A DNA stretch of 64,000 nucleotides, taken from contig NZ_WIPH01000005.1 in NCBI RefSeq assembly GCF_009547075.1, forward strand, positions 1 to 64,000, read 5' to 3'. The translations under genes and the position numbers were made by a program. Position 1 is the first letter of the stretch. The number at the start of each line of letters is the position of its first letter. This stretch comes from Gluconobacter aidae. Its GTDB lineage: Bacteria; Pseudomonadota; Alphaproteobacteria; Acetobacterales; Acetobacteraceae. Below the pieces are notes generated by a model. It worked only from the letters and a program-made list of their open reading frames with translations, was not told where the DNA came from and made no database searches. Shown here in pieces: positions 17,863 through 24,818 of this stretch.

Positions 17863-18291
17863 CTACATGCGCTCGGCATGGTCCATGCAATGCGCGGCAC
17901 GGTAGCTCACTGGCATGACCGCCAGTCCCTGCACCGTCTCGACCACGTCCAGCTCGGCGTTGCCCAGCAGCCGGATGAGGGCTTCGCGCGGCGTGTAGAC
18001 TCCCGCGATGGCAATGCTCTTCCCGCCGCGCAGAAGCTCTTCATCCACCAGCACCGGACATTTCGTCTTGCGGGCCAGTTCCGCCACAGCCGCAGCCAGC
18101 GCCTTCGTTTCGATCCGCAGCATTGTTCGCTGAACCGGGCAGATATCCCGCGTCCGCGTTATGCTCTCTGCCGCAGCCGGCCCGCCCAGCAAAAGGGCGC
18201 AGACCATTGCCCCCACGCCCATCCCCCTGCGCCAAAAAGCAGCAACCGCGCAAAACATGACATTTCTTTCTGGGTACGGACGGTCAGGCAT
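17863..18291 (-). CDS. Secreted protein with a lone STN (secretin/TonB short N-terminal) domain
   Basis: I place the start at the ATG at 18291, which follows a GGAGAG ribosome-binding site, giving 142 residues; an ATG at 18258 is an alternative. A signal peptide (GAMVCALLLGGPAAAES) is followed by one STN domain with the usual pattern: a beta strand, AAAVAELARKTKCPVLVDEELL, GVYTPREALIRLLGNAELDV, VQGLAVMPV. STN domains normally head TonB receptors that signal to anti-sigma factors, or secretins. Here there is no barrel and no FecR/FecI pair nearby, so its partner is unknown. The protein probably acts in the periplasm. Confidence 0.75.
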   Translation of the reverse strand: MPDRPYPERNVMFCAVAAFWRRGMGVGAMVCALLLGGPAAAESITRTRDICPVQRTMLRIETKALAAAVAELARKTKCPVLVDEELLRGGKSIAIAGVYTPREALIRLLGNAELDVVETVQGLAVMPVSYRAAHCMDHAERM

Positions 18292-18430
18292 GTTCGTGGC
18301 TCTCCGCTGGCCACGTCCTCCCTGGACCGTAATACGGCCGTACACTATCCCACAACACAACGCCCCAGCCGGTGGGAAAGCACGCCCCTCCCGTTTTTTT
18401 GAAGTCGAAACTTCTGAAAGGACGGGAAAT

Positions 18431-18973
18431 CTAGAATGTTGGCGGCGTACAGGCGCTGATGATCTCGCAACCTTCGGAGCTAAGACACCGGAAACGATGC
18501 GGCTGACGGCTGTCAAAATGATAGGCATCACCCGGCCCGAGGATCTCGCGCCTGTCTCCCACCGTGATTTCCACCTCCCCGTGCAACACAAACCCACCCT
18601 CTTCGCCCTCATGGGCATAGACCGCGGCCCCGGTATCCGCGCCGGATGCATAGGTCTCGCGCAGGATCTGAAGGCTCCGGCCAAACAGGGAGGCACCAAC
18701 CTGCCGGAAAGTCACGCCGCCCTGCTCGAACGTCATCAGTTCGTCCGCCCGGTAGAAGATCTTTTCCCCGCCATCGGGAGCAATGCTGAAAAACTCCCCG
18801 AGCGTCACGGGGATCCCATCCAGAACACGTTTGAGTGTCCCGACGGAGGGATTCATGTCGCCCGATTCAATAAGGGAAATCGTGGAATTGGTTACACCGG
18901 TCCGCTTGGCCAGTTCACGCTGGGACAGGTTCCTTGCCGTCCGCACAAATCGCAGGCGTGCTCCCAGATCCAT
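18431..18973 (-). CDS. XRE-family regulator with C-terminal cupin domain (PuuR-like)
   Basis: The 180-residue protein, read from the ATG at 18973, has an N-terminal helix-turn-helix (SQRELAKRTGVTNSTISLIE) and a C-terminal cupin barrel (GEEGGFVLHGEVEITVGDR, then GDAYHFDSRQPHRF). This two-domain form is typical of repressors of amine or amino-acid catabolism such as PuuR. No catabolic operon is beside it; the divergent neighbour is a small membrane protein. An upstream in-frame ATG at 19018 would add 15 basic residues and seems less likely. Confidence 0.87.
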   Translation of the reverse strand: MDLGARLRFVRTARNLSQRELAKRTGVTNSTISLIESGDMNPSVGTLKRVLDGIPVTLGEFFSIAPDGGEKIFYRADELMTFEQGGVTFRQVGASLFGRSLQILRETYASGADTGAAVYAHEGEEGGFVLHGEVEITVGDRREILGPGDAYHFDSRQPHRFRCLSSEGCEIISACTPPTF

Positions 18974-19257
18974 CCCTTTGTATCCTCTCCGGCCTCTTGC
19001 GTACCGCCAGTATGTCATATCGAAACAGAAAGGAAACCTTGGAAATCAGAATACCGGGGCCTGGTACAATTTTTTCGTGCCGCCCAGGAGAGAAAGCGCC
19101 CTGCATCCGGGAACGTCTGGCCCGAAAGGCCGTTCTGGAGTAAACACGCATCGGAGCGACGTGCTTTGCAAGACCTGAAAAGCGCATAGACTTCCGAATA
19201 TTCCGGTCACGGCTCCGAAAGCTTGCGCAGGAACATCAGGAACAGGGTGGATTACAG

Positions 19258-19608
19258 ATGCTGTACGCTTCGACAGGGTGTTTCACTCTCACGGTGATCA
19301 TGGGCGTCTGGCTCGCCATTTTCGCGGCCCGGTACAAACGCCCCTTCAGCTTCCTCACGCCCGTGCATGTCGGCTCGGCCATTGTGGGCTCGATCTTTCT
19401 GGTCATCGCCATCAGCAACGGCGACAGCCGGCTCATGCTGAATGTGGCGCTTGCCGTCGCCATCGCGGCCTTCGGTGTGCTGATGGCCTTCTTCCGCAGG
19501 CGCGGCGCCATGATCGCGCCGCTCTATATGTGTCACATCCTGCTGGCGGTGATGTTCTATTTCTCGATGGTCTGCTTCACGATCTTTCCGAATTTCGGCC
19601 TCGACTGA
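19258..19608 (+). CDS. Small membrane protein of unknown function
   Basis: This 116-residue protein has four predicted membrane segments (about 5-24, 36-53, 60-78 and 88-110) and a basic loop, FFRRRGAM, between the third and fourth. I do not recognise a family. It is divergent from the XRE-cupin regulator gene across 284 bases, so it could be a target of that regulator. It converges with the TauE/SafE gene 6 bases away. The upstream region shows no clear structure beyond probable promoters. Confidence 0.65.
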   Translation: MLYASTGCFTLTVIMGVWLAIFAARYKRPFSFLTPVHVGSAIVGSIFLVIAISNGDSRLMLNVALAVAIAAFGVLMAFFRRRGAMIAPLYMCHILLAVMFYFSMVCFTIFPNFGLD

Positions 19609-19614
19609 CGTCCG

Positions 19615-20382
19615 TTACAGAGCCGAAAGACTCTTCCAGATCATATAAGCCGCAACCGTGAAGATGACGCACGCAAAGAACGTCGTCAGCGCCGCGCCGG
19701 AGCCCGACAGACGTTTCGCGGCCCGCGTGCCAAGGAAACTGCCGATCACCCCGCCCGCCACGAACAGCGCGCCCATCACCCAGTCCACATAGCCCGAAAG
19801 CATGTAACTGAATGCTGTACTCGCTCCCAGCGCCGCCACCGCGACCAGCGATGTGCCCACGGCATTGAGAATGGGCATGCGCGTGCAGGCGATCAGGGCC
19901 GGCACGATCAGAAACCCGCCGCCAATCCCGAAAAACCCGGACAGCACACCCGTCCCGGCCCCCGCCATCATGACACGCGGCATGTTCTGGCGATTACACG
20001 ACGCCCCCGCCTCACCCTGATTGCGCCGCCCCCGCAGCATGAGCACGCCCACCACGGCCATGAGCAGCGCAAAGCAGAGCAGCAGCTTCTGCCCGTTCAC
20101 GGCCTTGCCGAATGCCGCTCCGATGAGTGCTCCCACCACACCGCAAGGCGCGAAAATGGCCGCGCATTTCCATTTGACCGTCTCCGCCCGGGCATGGCTG
20201 ACCAGCCCGGTCAGTGCATTGACCGCCACGGCCATCGCACTCGTCCCGATCGCGACATGGGGGTTCTTCACCCCCACCACATAGACCATCAGGGGAACGG
20301 CAAGGATGGACCCTCCCCCCCCGATCAGGCCCAGCGTGAACCCGATCAGGACACCGCAGGCCAGTTCAAGCGCGATCTGCAC
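19615..20382 (-). CDS. TauE/SafE-family membrane permease (probable sulfite exporter)
   Basis: The 255-residue protein has about eight membrane segments and the family signature near its N-terminus (GLIGGGGSILAVPLMVYVVG) repeated in the second half (GFFGIGGGFLIVPALI). TauE/SafE proteins export sulfite or sulfonates. It is the last gene of a sulfide-oxidation operon, 7 bases after the phosphatase-SQR fusion gene. This context suggests it removes sulfite made by the persulfide dioxygenase. Confidence 0.88.
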   Translation of the reverse strand: MQIALELACGVLIGFTLGLIGGGGSILAVPLMVYVVGVKNPHVAIGTSAMAVAVNALTGLVSHARAETVKWKCAAIFAPCGVVGALIGAAFGKAVNGQKLLLCFALLMAVVGVLMLRGRRNQGEAGASCNRQNMPRVMMAGAGTGVLSGFFGIGGGFLIVPALIACTRMPILNAVGTSLVAVAALGASTAFSYMLSGYVDWVMGALFVAGGVIGSFLGTRAAKRLSGSGAALTTFFACVIFTVAAYMIWKSLSAL

Positions 20383-20389
20383 GATCGGT

Positions 20390-22078
20390 TCAGCCCCCCT
20401 TCTTCGCGTTCAGGGGCTTGGGCGCAACCATGAATTCGCGCCCCTTGAGCATCCCGTCCCAATACATCAGCGGCATGATGTATTTCTTGAGCCACCAGGC
20501 CAGACGCGCCGGCTTCTGCCCGTTGAGCAGCCATTTCGGCAGCGTCGGCGCCAGCTTGCCACCATAACGGAACTCGGCCAGCACGATCCGCCCGTTCTCC
20601 ACCGTCAGCGGACAGGCGCCATAGCCGTCATATTCAGATACCGGAGGCTGATGCTTCAGAAACGCCAGCACATTGGTCGCCACCACAGGCGCCTGTGCCC
20701 GGGCCGCAGCGGCCGTCTTGGCCGAAGACGTCCCGATCACGTCGCCAACGGCGAAAACCTCAGGGAAACGTACATGCTGCAACGTCGCCGGATTGACTTC
20801 GACGAACCCGTCCGAACCCGCCAGCACACTCTCGCGGATCACCTGCGGCGCGCTCTGCGGCGGCACGACATGCAGCATGTCGAATTTGCGCTCGACCCGT
20901 TCCACACCGTCCCCGACCTTGCGCTCGAACACGGCGGTCCGGTTTGGACCATCGACTTCCACAAGCTTCGATCCGGTATGCAGCCCGACGTGATAGCGCT
21001 TGATGTATTCCATCAGCGGCGGCACGAATTCCTTCACGCCAAACAGGCCCGGCGTGGCCGTATCGAACTCGACCGAAATGCTGTCCAGCACGCCACGGCG
21101 CTTCCAGGAATCACAGGACAGATACACGGCCTTCTGCGGCGCACCGGCACATTTGATCGGCATGGGCGGCTGCGTGAAAATCGCCGTGCCCGTCTTGAGC
21201 TGCTGCACGAGCTGCCAGGTATAGGGCGCCAGATCGAAGCGGTAGTTCGACGTCACACCGTTCTTGCCCAGCGTCTCCGCCAGACCCGGAATGGCATCCC
21301 AGTTCAGCGTGATGCCCGTCGCCACGATCAGCGCATCATAGGAGATAACAGAGCCGTCCCCGAGAACGACCTCACGCACATCCGGCCGGAACAGCTTTGC
21401 CGCCTGCCGCACCCAGACGACATCCCTGGGCATGACATCCGCTTCCTTGCGGCGCGTCTGGGCCGCCTGAAAAACACCCCCGCCCACAAGCGTCCAGCCT
21501 GGCTGATAGAAATGCTCGTTCGACGGCTCAACCACACCGATGGACAGATGGCTGTTACGCTTGAGCAGACTGCCCGCGACCGACAGACCACCCGCGCCAC
21601 CACCAATAATCAGGACCTGAAAATGCGCCCCCCCCTTGCGCGGAGCCACGGACGGCGCGGCAGCATTCTCGATCCGCCCCCGCAGAGCACTGACATCCAC
21701 CCCCGCCTTGGCCGCCGCCGCGAAAATCTCCGCCGCCGGACGCTTGCCCGCTTCCGCCAGAGCCCAGATCTGAGCCGCCCGTGTCCCGGACCGGCAATAG
21801 CCCACAACCGGCCCCGGAAGCGTGCCCAGAGCCGCCCGCGTCTGCGCGACCTGCGCCTCATCCGGCACCGTCCCGGCCTTCACGGGAATTGCGGCGAATG
21901 CCAGCCCGGCCTCCTTCGCGGCCTCTTTGATCGCGCTCATGTCCGACTGGTCGGGAGACTCCCCGTCAGGACGGAAACACAGGATCGTGCGGAACCCTTC
22001 CGCTTTCAGATCCGCCACATCCTGCACGGCGATCTGGGGAGAAATGGCATAGCTTTCGGTCAGATGGCGAGTCGGCAT
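20390..22078 (-). CDS. Fusion of a DUF442/tyrosine-phosphatase-like domain and a sulfide:quinone oxidoreductase-like flavoprotein
   Basis: The 562-residue protein starts with a Blh/DUF442 domain (about 1-125) holding the phosphatase loop CRSGTR at 95-100. A linker leads to an FAD-binding oxidoreductase (about 150-562; VLIIGGGAGGLSVAG at 155). The motif KCAGAPQKAVYLS at about 310 corresponds to the first redox cysteine of SQOR-type sulfide:quinone oxidoreductases. The second cysteine, expected in GDC-N, is replaced: the protein reads GDVIGTSSAKTAAA. The C-terminus has amphipathic segments for membrane docking. Role: oxidise sulfide and pass electrons to quinone. It sits between the dioxygenase and exporter genes. 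Confidence 0.88.
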   Translation of the reverse strand: MPTRHLTESYAISPQIAVQDVADLKAEGFRTILCFRPDGESPDQSDMSAIKEAAKEAGLAFAAIPVKAGTVPDEAQVAQTRAALGTLPGPVVGYCRSGTRAAQIWALAEAGKRPAAEIFAAAAKAGVDVSALRGRIENAAAPSVAPRKGGAHFQVLIIGGGAGGLSVAGSLLKRNSHLSIGVVEPSNEHFYQPGWTLVGGGVFQAAQTRRKEADVMPRDVVWVRQAAKLFRPDVREVVLGDGSVISYDALIVATGITLNWDAIPGLAETLGKNGVTSNYRFDLAPYTWQLVQQLKTGTAIFTQPPMPIKCAGAPQKAVYLSCDSWKRRGVLDSISVEFDTATPGLFGVKEFVPPLMEYIKRYHVGLHTGSKLVEVDGPNRTAVFERKVGDGVERVERKFDMLHVVPPQSAPQVIRESVLAGSDGFVEVNPATLQHVRFPEVFAVGDVIGTSSAKTAAAARAQAPVVATNVLAFLKHQPPVSEYDGYGACPLTVENGRIVLAEFRYGGKLAPTLPKWLLNGQKPARLAWWLKKYIMPLMYWDGMLKGREFMVAPKPLNAKKGG

Positions 22079-22140
22079 GGGAACTCCAGAAACGGGAAAA
22101 AATCAGAAGACCGGCACGCATCCCGCGCCGGAGAAGAACG

Positions 22141-23067
22141 TCAGAGACGGTTGACGGGAATCTTGATGTAACTCACGCCATCAGCTTCGGGCTCGGGCAG
22201 ATGCCCCGCGCGCATATTGACCTGCACGGACGGCATCAGCAGACGCGGCATCCCCAGAGTGGCATCGCGCTCCGTCCGCATTTTCACGAACTCCTCTTCG
22301 CTTACGCCATCGTGAACATGGATGTTGTGGGCACGCTCATGCCCGACCGTCGTCAACCAGGCATACTCGTCCCGGCCCGGCGCCTTGTAGTCGTGACACA
22401 GGAACAGCCGCGTCTCGACGGGCAGCGACAGCAGACGCCGGATGGAACGGAAAAGCTGGCGCGAATCGCCGCCAGGGAAATCCGCCCGCGCCGTGCCGAA
22501 ATCCGGCATGAAGATCGTATCGCCCACGAACGCCGCATTGCCGATCACAAAAGCCATGTCGGCCGGCGTATGACCCGGGACATGCAGCACCGTCACGGGA
22601 AGCTCGCCGATCCAGAAGGTCTCGCCGTCGGTGAACAGATGATCGAACTGCGATCCGTCCCGCGCAAAGCGTGTGCCGGCATTGAAGATCTTGCCGAACA
22701 CCGCCTGAACCTGCGTGATATCCGCGCCGATCCCGAGCTTTCCGCCAATCTTTTCCTGTAGCCATGGAGCTGCGGAGAGGTGATCGGCATGGGCATGCGT
22801 CTCAAGCTGCCAGTCGACGGTCAGGTCTTCGCGCTTGACGTAATCGACAATCGCCTGCGCCGATCCATGCGACGTCCGACCGGCGGCCGCGTCATAATCG
22901 AGCACGGAGTCGATGACGGCTGCGCGCTTCGTAACGGGACAATGGACAACGTGGCTCGCGGTATTCGTGGCTTCGTCGAAAAACGTACAGACAACGGGAG
23001 CGGGCGTCGCGCCTTCCTCGGCTCGCCGGATCTGGCGTGTCGCGGCCTGAAGTGCTGCATCATGCAT
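22141..23067 (-). CDS. Metallo-beta-lactamase-fold persulfide dioxygenase (ETHE1/Blh-like)
   Basis: From the ATG at 23067 the protein is 308 residues. Metal ligands are visible: THAHADH near residue 91, HVPGHTPADM, FVGDTIFMPDFGTARADFPGGD and CHDYKAPGR. The GTARADFPGGD stretch marks the ETHE1/Blh group, Fe(II) enzymes that oxidise glutathione persulfide to sulfite. There is no rhodanese domain. It is the first gene of the minus-strand sulfide operon, 62 bases before the SQR fusion, and is divergent from the peroxiredoxin-ArsR pair. Longer upstream frame exists but would run through the operator region. Confidence 0.88.
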   Translation of the reverse strand: MHDAALQAATRQIRRAEEGATPAPVVCTFFDEATNTASHVVHCPVTKRAAVIDSVLDYDAAAGRTSHGSAQAIVDYVKREDLTVDWQLETHAHADHLSAAPWLQEKIGGKLGIGADITQVQAVFGKIFNAGTRFARDGSQFDHLFTDGETFWIGELPVTVLHVPGHTPADMAFVIGNAAFVGDTIFMPDFGTARADFPGGDSRQLFRSIRRLLSLPVETRLFLCHDYKAPGRDEYAWLTTVGHERAHNIHVHDGVSEEEFVKMRTERDATLGMPRLLMPSVQVNMRAGHLPEPEADGVSYIKIPVNRL

Positions 23068-23110
23068 GGCGTTCACTTTCTGGCTGTGAGATGTCTTTAC
23101 GACACTTTCA

Positions 23111-23138
23111 TTAACTGTTAAGTTAATACTGTAAGTAT
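23111..23138. promoter_or_regulatory. Two adjacent AT-rich dyads, candidate ArsR/BigR operator
   Basis: TTAAC-6-GTTAA (23111-23126) and ATACT-gta-AGTAT (23126-23138) lie back to back in the 108-base region between the divergent dioxygenase and peroxiredoxin genes. BigR-type repressors bind AT-rich imperfect palindromes in this position in their own operons. The adjacent ArsR gene makes this the likely shared control site for both transcripts. Confidence 0.55.
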
Positions 23139-23175
23139 TGCATGTCAAGCGCCTTGATGCTTTTGGAACCGGATC

Positions 23176-23823
23176 ATGACCGTACCCCCTCCCGCTGAAT
23201 CCTCTTCCCCTCCCCTGCGCATTGGCGACCGCGCTCCGGATTTCAGCGCCCGGACCACGCATGGCGAATTCATCATGAGCGCCCTGCACGGACACTGGGT
23301 GCTGCTTTTCGCCCATCCGGCCGATTTCACACCCGTCTGCACCAGCGAGTTCATCGCCCTGGCCCGGAGCGCGGAAGAGTTCCAGAAGCGGGACTGCGCC
23401 CTGCTCGGCATCTCGGCGGACAGCCTCCCCGCCCATCTCGCCTGGGTCGAGGCCATCAACACGCAGTTCGGAATCCAGATTCCCTTCCCTATCGTCGAAG
23501 ACCCGTCCCTCGCCGTCGCCCGCGCCTATGGCATGCTGGACAGCACAGCACAGGACAGCGCCACCGTGCGCTCGGTTTTCGTGATCGACCCTTCAGGCAC
23601 CATCCGCGCCATCCTGAACTATCCGGCCACGGTCGGACGCTCCGTCCCCGAACTGCTGCGCCTGCTCTGCGCCCTGCAGGAAGTGGACCGCGCGGGCACG
23701 CTGACGCCCGAAAGCTGGCAGCCGGGACAGCGCACCGTCGCACCTCCGCTCCAGACACAGGCCGCCGTGGAAAAGGCTGGTGCGAAATGGTTCTTTCAAC
23801 CCATGCCCCGGGAGCGCTCATGA
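23176..23823 (+). CDS. Peroxiredoxin, 1-Cys (Prx6) type
   Basis: The 215-residue protein has the peroxidatic site ADFTPVCTSEF near residue 54 and the longer C-terminal region of Prx6-type enzymes (VRSVFVIDPSGTIRAI, then YPATVGRSVPELLRL). It would reduce peroxides or possibly persulfides in the cytosol. Other cysteines (RDCALL, RLLCAL) are not at resolving positions of 2-Cys enzymes. It overlaps the ArsR gene by 4 bases, which places it under the same control as the sulfide genes. Confidence 0.9.
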   Translation: MTVPPPAESSSPPLRIGDRAPDFSARTTHGEFIMSALHGHWVLLFAHPADFTPVCTSEFIALARSAEEFQKRDCALLGISADSLPAHLAWVEAINTQFGIQIPFPIVEDPSLAVARAYGMLDSTAQDSATVRSVFVIDPSGTIRAILNYPATVGRSVPELLRLLCALQEVDRAGTLTPESWQPGQRTVAPPLQTQAAVEKAGAKWFFQPMPRERS

Positions 23824-24203
23824 CCGTCCTGCTTCCTCTGGAGAAAAGCCGCGAACTGGCGGAGTGGCTGCGCCTCCTCGCCCAGCCACAGCGCCTCATG
23901 ATCCTCTCGGCCCTGCTCGACAGCACCCATGCCGTCAGCGAAATCGAGACCATGACCGGCATTGGACAGCCCACATTGAGCCAGCATCTGGGCGCGCTCA
24001 GACGCGCAGGGCTGATCGAATCCCAGCGCGAATCCCGCGCCATCCATTACTGCTGGACCGACACTCCGGATGCCCGCCGCGCACGCGCGCTGCTGATGAG
24101 CCTGCAACCGGGCGCACTTCCGCCGGAACTGCCCTCTCCCACGCCTGAAACCACACCCGGGCCAGCAGCCTCGGCGCGTTTCGCCCGTATTCTTCACCCC
24201 TGA
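23820..24203 (+). CDS. ArsR/SmtB-family repressor, BigR-like but without the dithiol cysteines
   Basis: The 127-residue protein is a winged-helix regulator (LLAQPQRLMILSALL, then GIGQPTLSQHLGALRRAGLI, close to the BigR/SqrR recognition helix). BigR and SqrR sense persulfide through two cysteines, one in the helix equivalent to LMILSALL and one near the C-terminus. Here the first position is Ser30 and no C-terminal cysteine exists; the only cysteine is Cys78 in HYCW. The ATG overlaps the peroxiredoxin stop (ATGA). It most likely represses the divergent sulfide operon and its own, but by a changed sensing mechanism. Confidence 0.87.
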   Translation: MTVLLPLEKSRELAEWLRLLAQPQRLMILSALLDSTHAVSEIETMTGIGQPTLSQHLGALRRAGLIESQRESRAIHYCWTDTPDARRARALLMSLQPGALPPELPSPTPETTPGPAASARFARILHP

Positions 24204-24240
24204 CAGTCCTTAATCAGGAATTGTCCAGTCCTTATTGAAA

Positions 24241-24323
24241 ACAGCAGGAGAGCTGTAGTTGCGATAAAGTTATTCGGGACTGAAACTGTAAAAAGTCCCA
24301 TACGCTTACCTGTAGGTAAGGAG
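24241..24323 (+). promoter_or_regulatory. Structured 5' leader with a hairpin over the ribosome-binding site
   Basis: Three inverted repeats follow each other before the small Cys-rich gene: ACAGC/GCTGT (24241-24256), GGGACT/AGTCCC (24276-24299) and CTTACC-TGTA-GGTAAG (24305-24320). The last one overlaps the GGTAAGGAG ribosome-binding site, 6-7 bases before the ATG. Such a hairpin could limit translation. No known riboswitch family is recognised. Confidence 0.4.
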
Positions 24324-24329
24324 AAAAAT

Positions 24330-24587
24330 ATGATCCGTTATTTCATCGCCCTGACCGGCCTGACATTTGCGATGACACAGGCCGCCGGCGCCGCCACCCG
24401 CGAAGAACAGAAACAGGCCTGTCAGGGCGACGCCATCCGTCTGTGTACGCTGGCCATTCCCAACGAAGCCAAGATCACCGCCTGCATGAAAAAGAAGATC
24501 GACCAGCTTTCCCCGAAATGCCGTGCGATGTTCACCCCGGTGCCGCAGGCCAAGAAGGCACCCGCGCCGAAGCCGAAACAGGGCTGA
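24330..24587 (+). CDS. Small secreted cysteine-rich protein
   Basis: The 85-residue product has a signal peptide (cleavage near AAGAATR) and a mature part with four cysteines (31, 39, 52 and 64) in the pattern C-x7-C-x12-C-x11-C, followed by a Lys/Pro/Ala-rich tail (KKAPAPKPKQ). The spacing resembles the short Cys-rich (GLG1-like) repeat found singly in many alphaproteobacterial periplasmic proteins. The function is unknown. A good AAGGAG ribosome-binding site precedes the ATG but lies inside a hairpin. It is monocistronic. Confidence 0.7.
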   Translation: MIRYFIALTGLTFAMTQAAGAATREEQKQACQGDAIRLCTLAIPNEAKITACMKKKIDQLSPKCRAMFTPVPQAKKAPAPKPKQG

Positions 24588-24610
24588 CCTCCGGACTCAC
24601 CGATACAGAC

Positions 24611-24628
24611 CGCATCGGGGAAGATGCG
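24611..24628 (+). terminator. Possible hairpin after the Cys-rich gene
   Basis: CGCATC-6-GATGCG is nested inside an outer GGGCTGAC/GTCAGCCC repeat (24581-24588 and 24630-24637) that includes the stop codon. There is no T-run, so it is at best a weak or Rho-assisted terminator. Confidence 0.3.
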
Positions 24629-24818
24629 CGTCAGCCCGAACGCAGAGGTAAATAGGAAATTTTCAGTTTTTGTAACTCCTCCCGCGCCCGTGACTGGTTT
24701 CCGCCCGGCAGAATGAGTATGGTGTCCGCAGTGATTTTCCAACGAACACTGATACCATACTGCGAGCGTCAGGATCTGGCATGACGGGTCTGGTGTCGTT
24801 ACTGGACAGACCATACCC

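Noticed and set aside
20306-22171. 621-codon plus-strand frame opposite the phosphatase-SQR fusion
   Set aside because: Arg/His-rich antisense translation; the fusion gene has clear FAD and phosphatase motifs.
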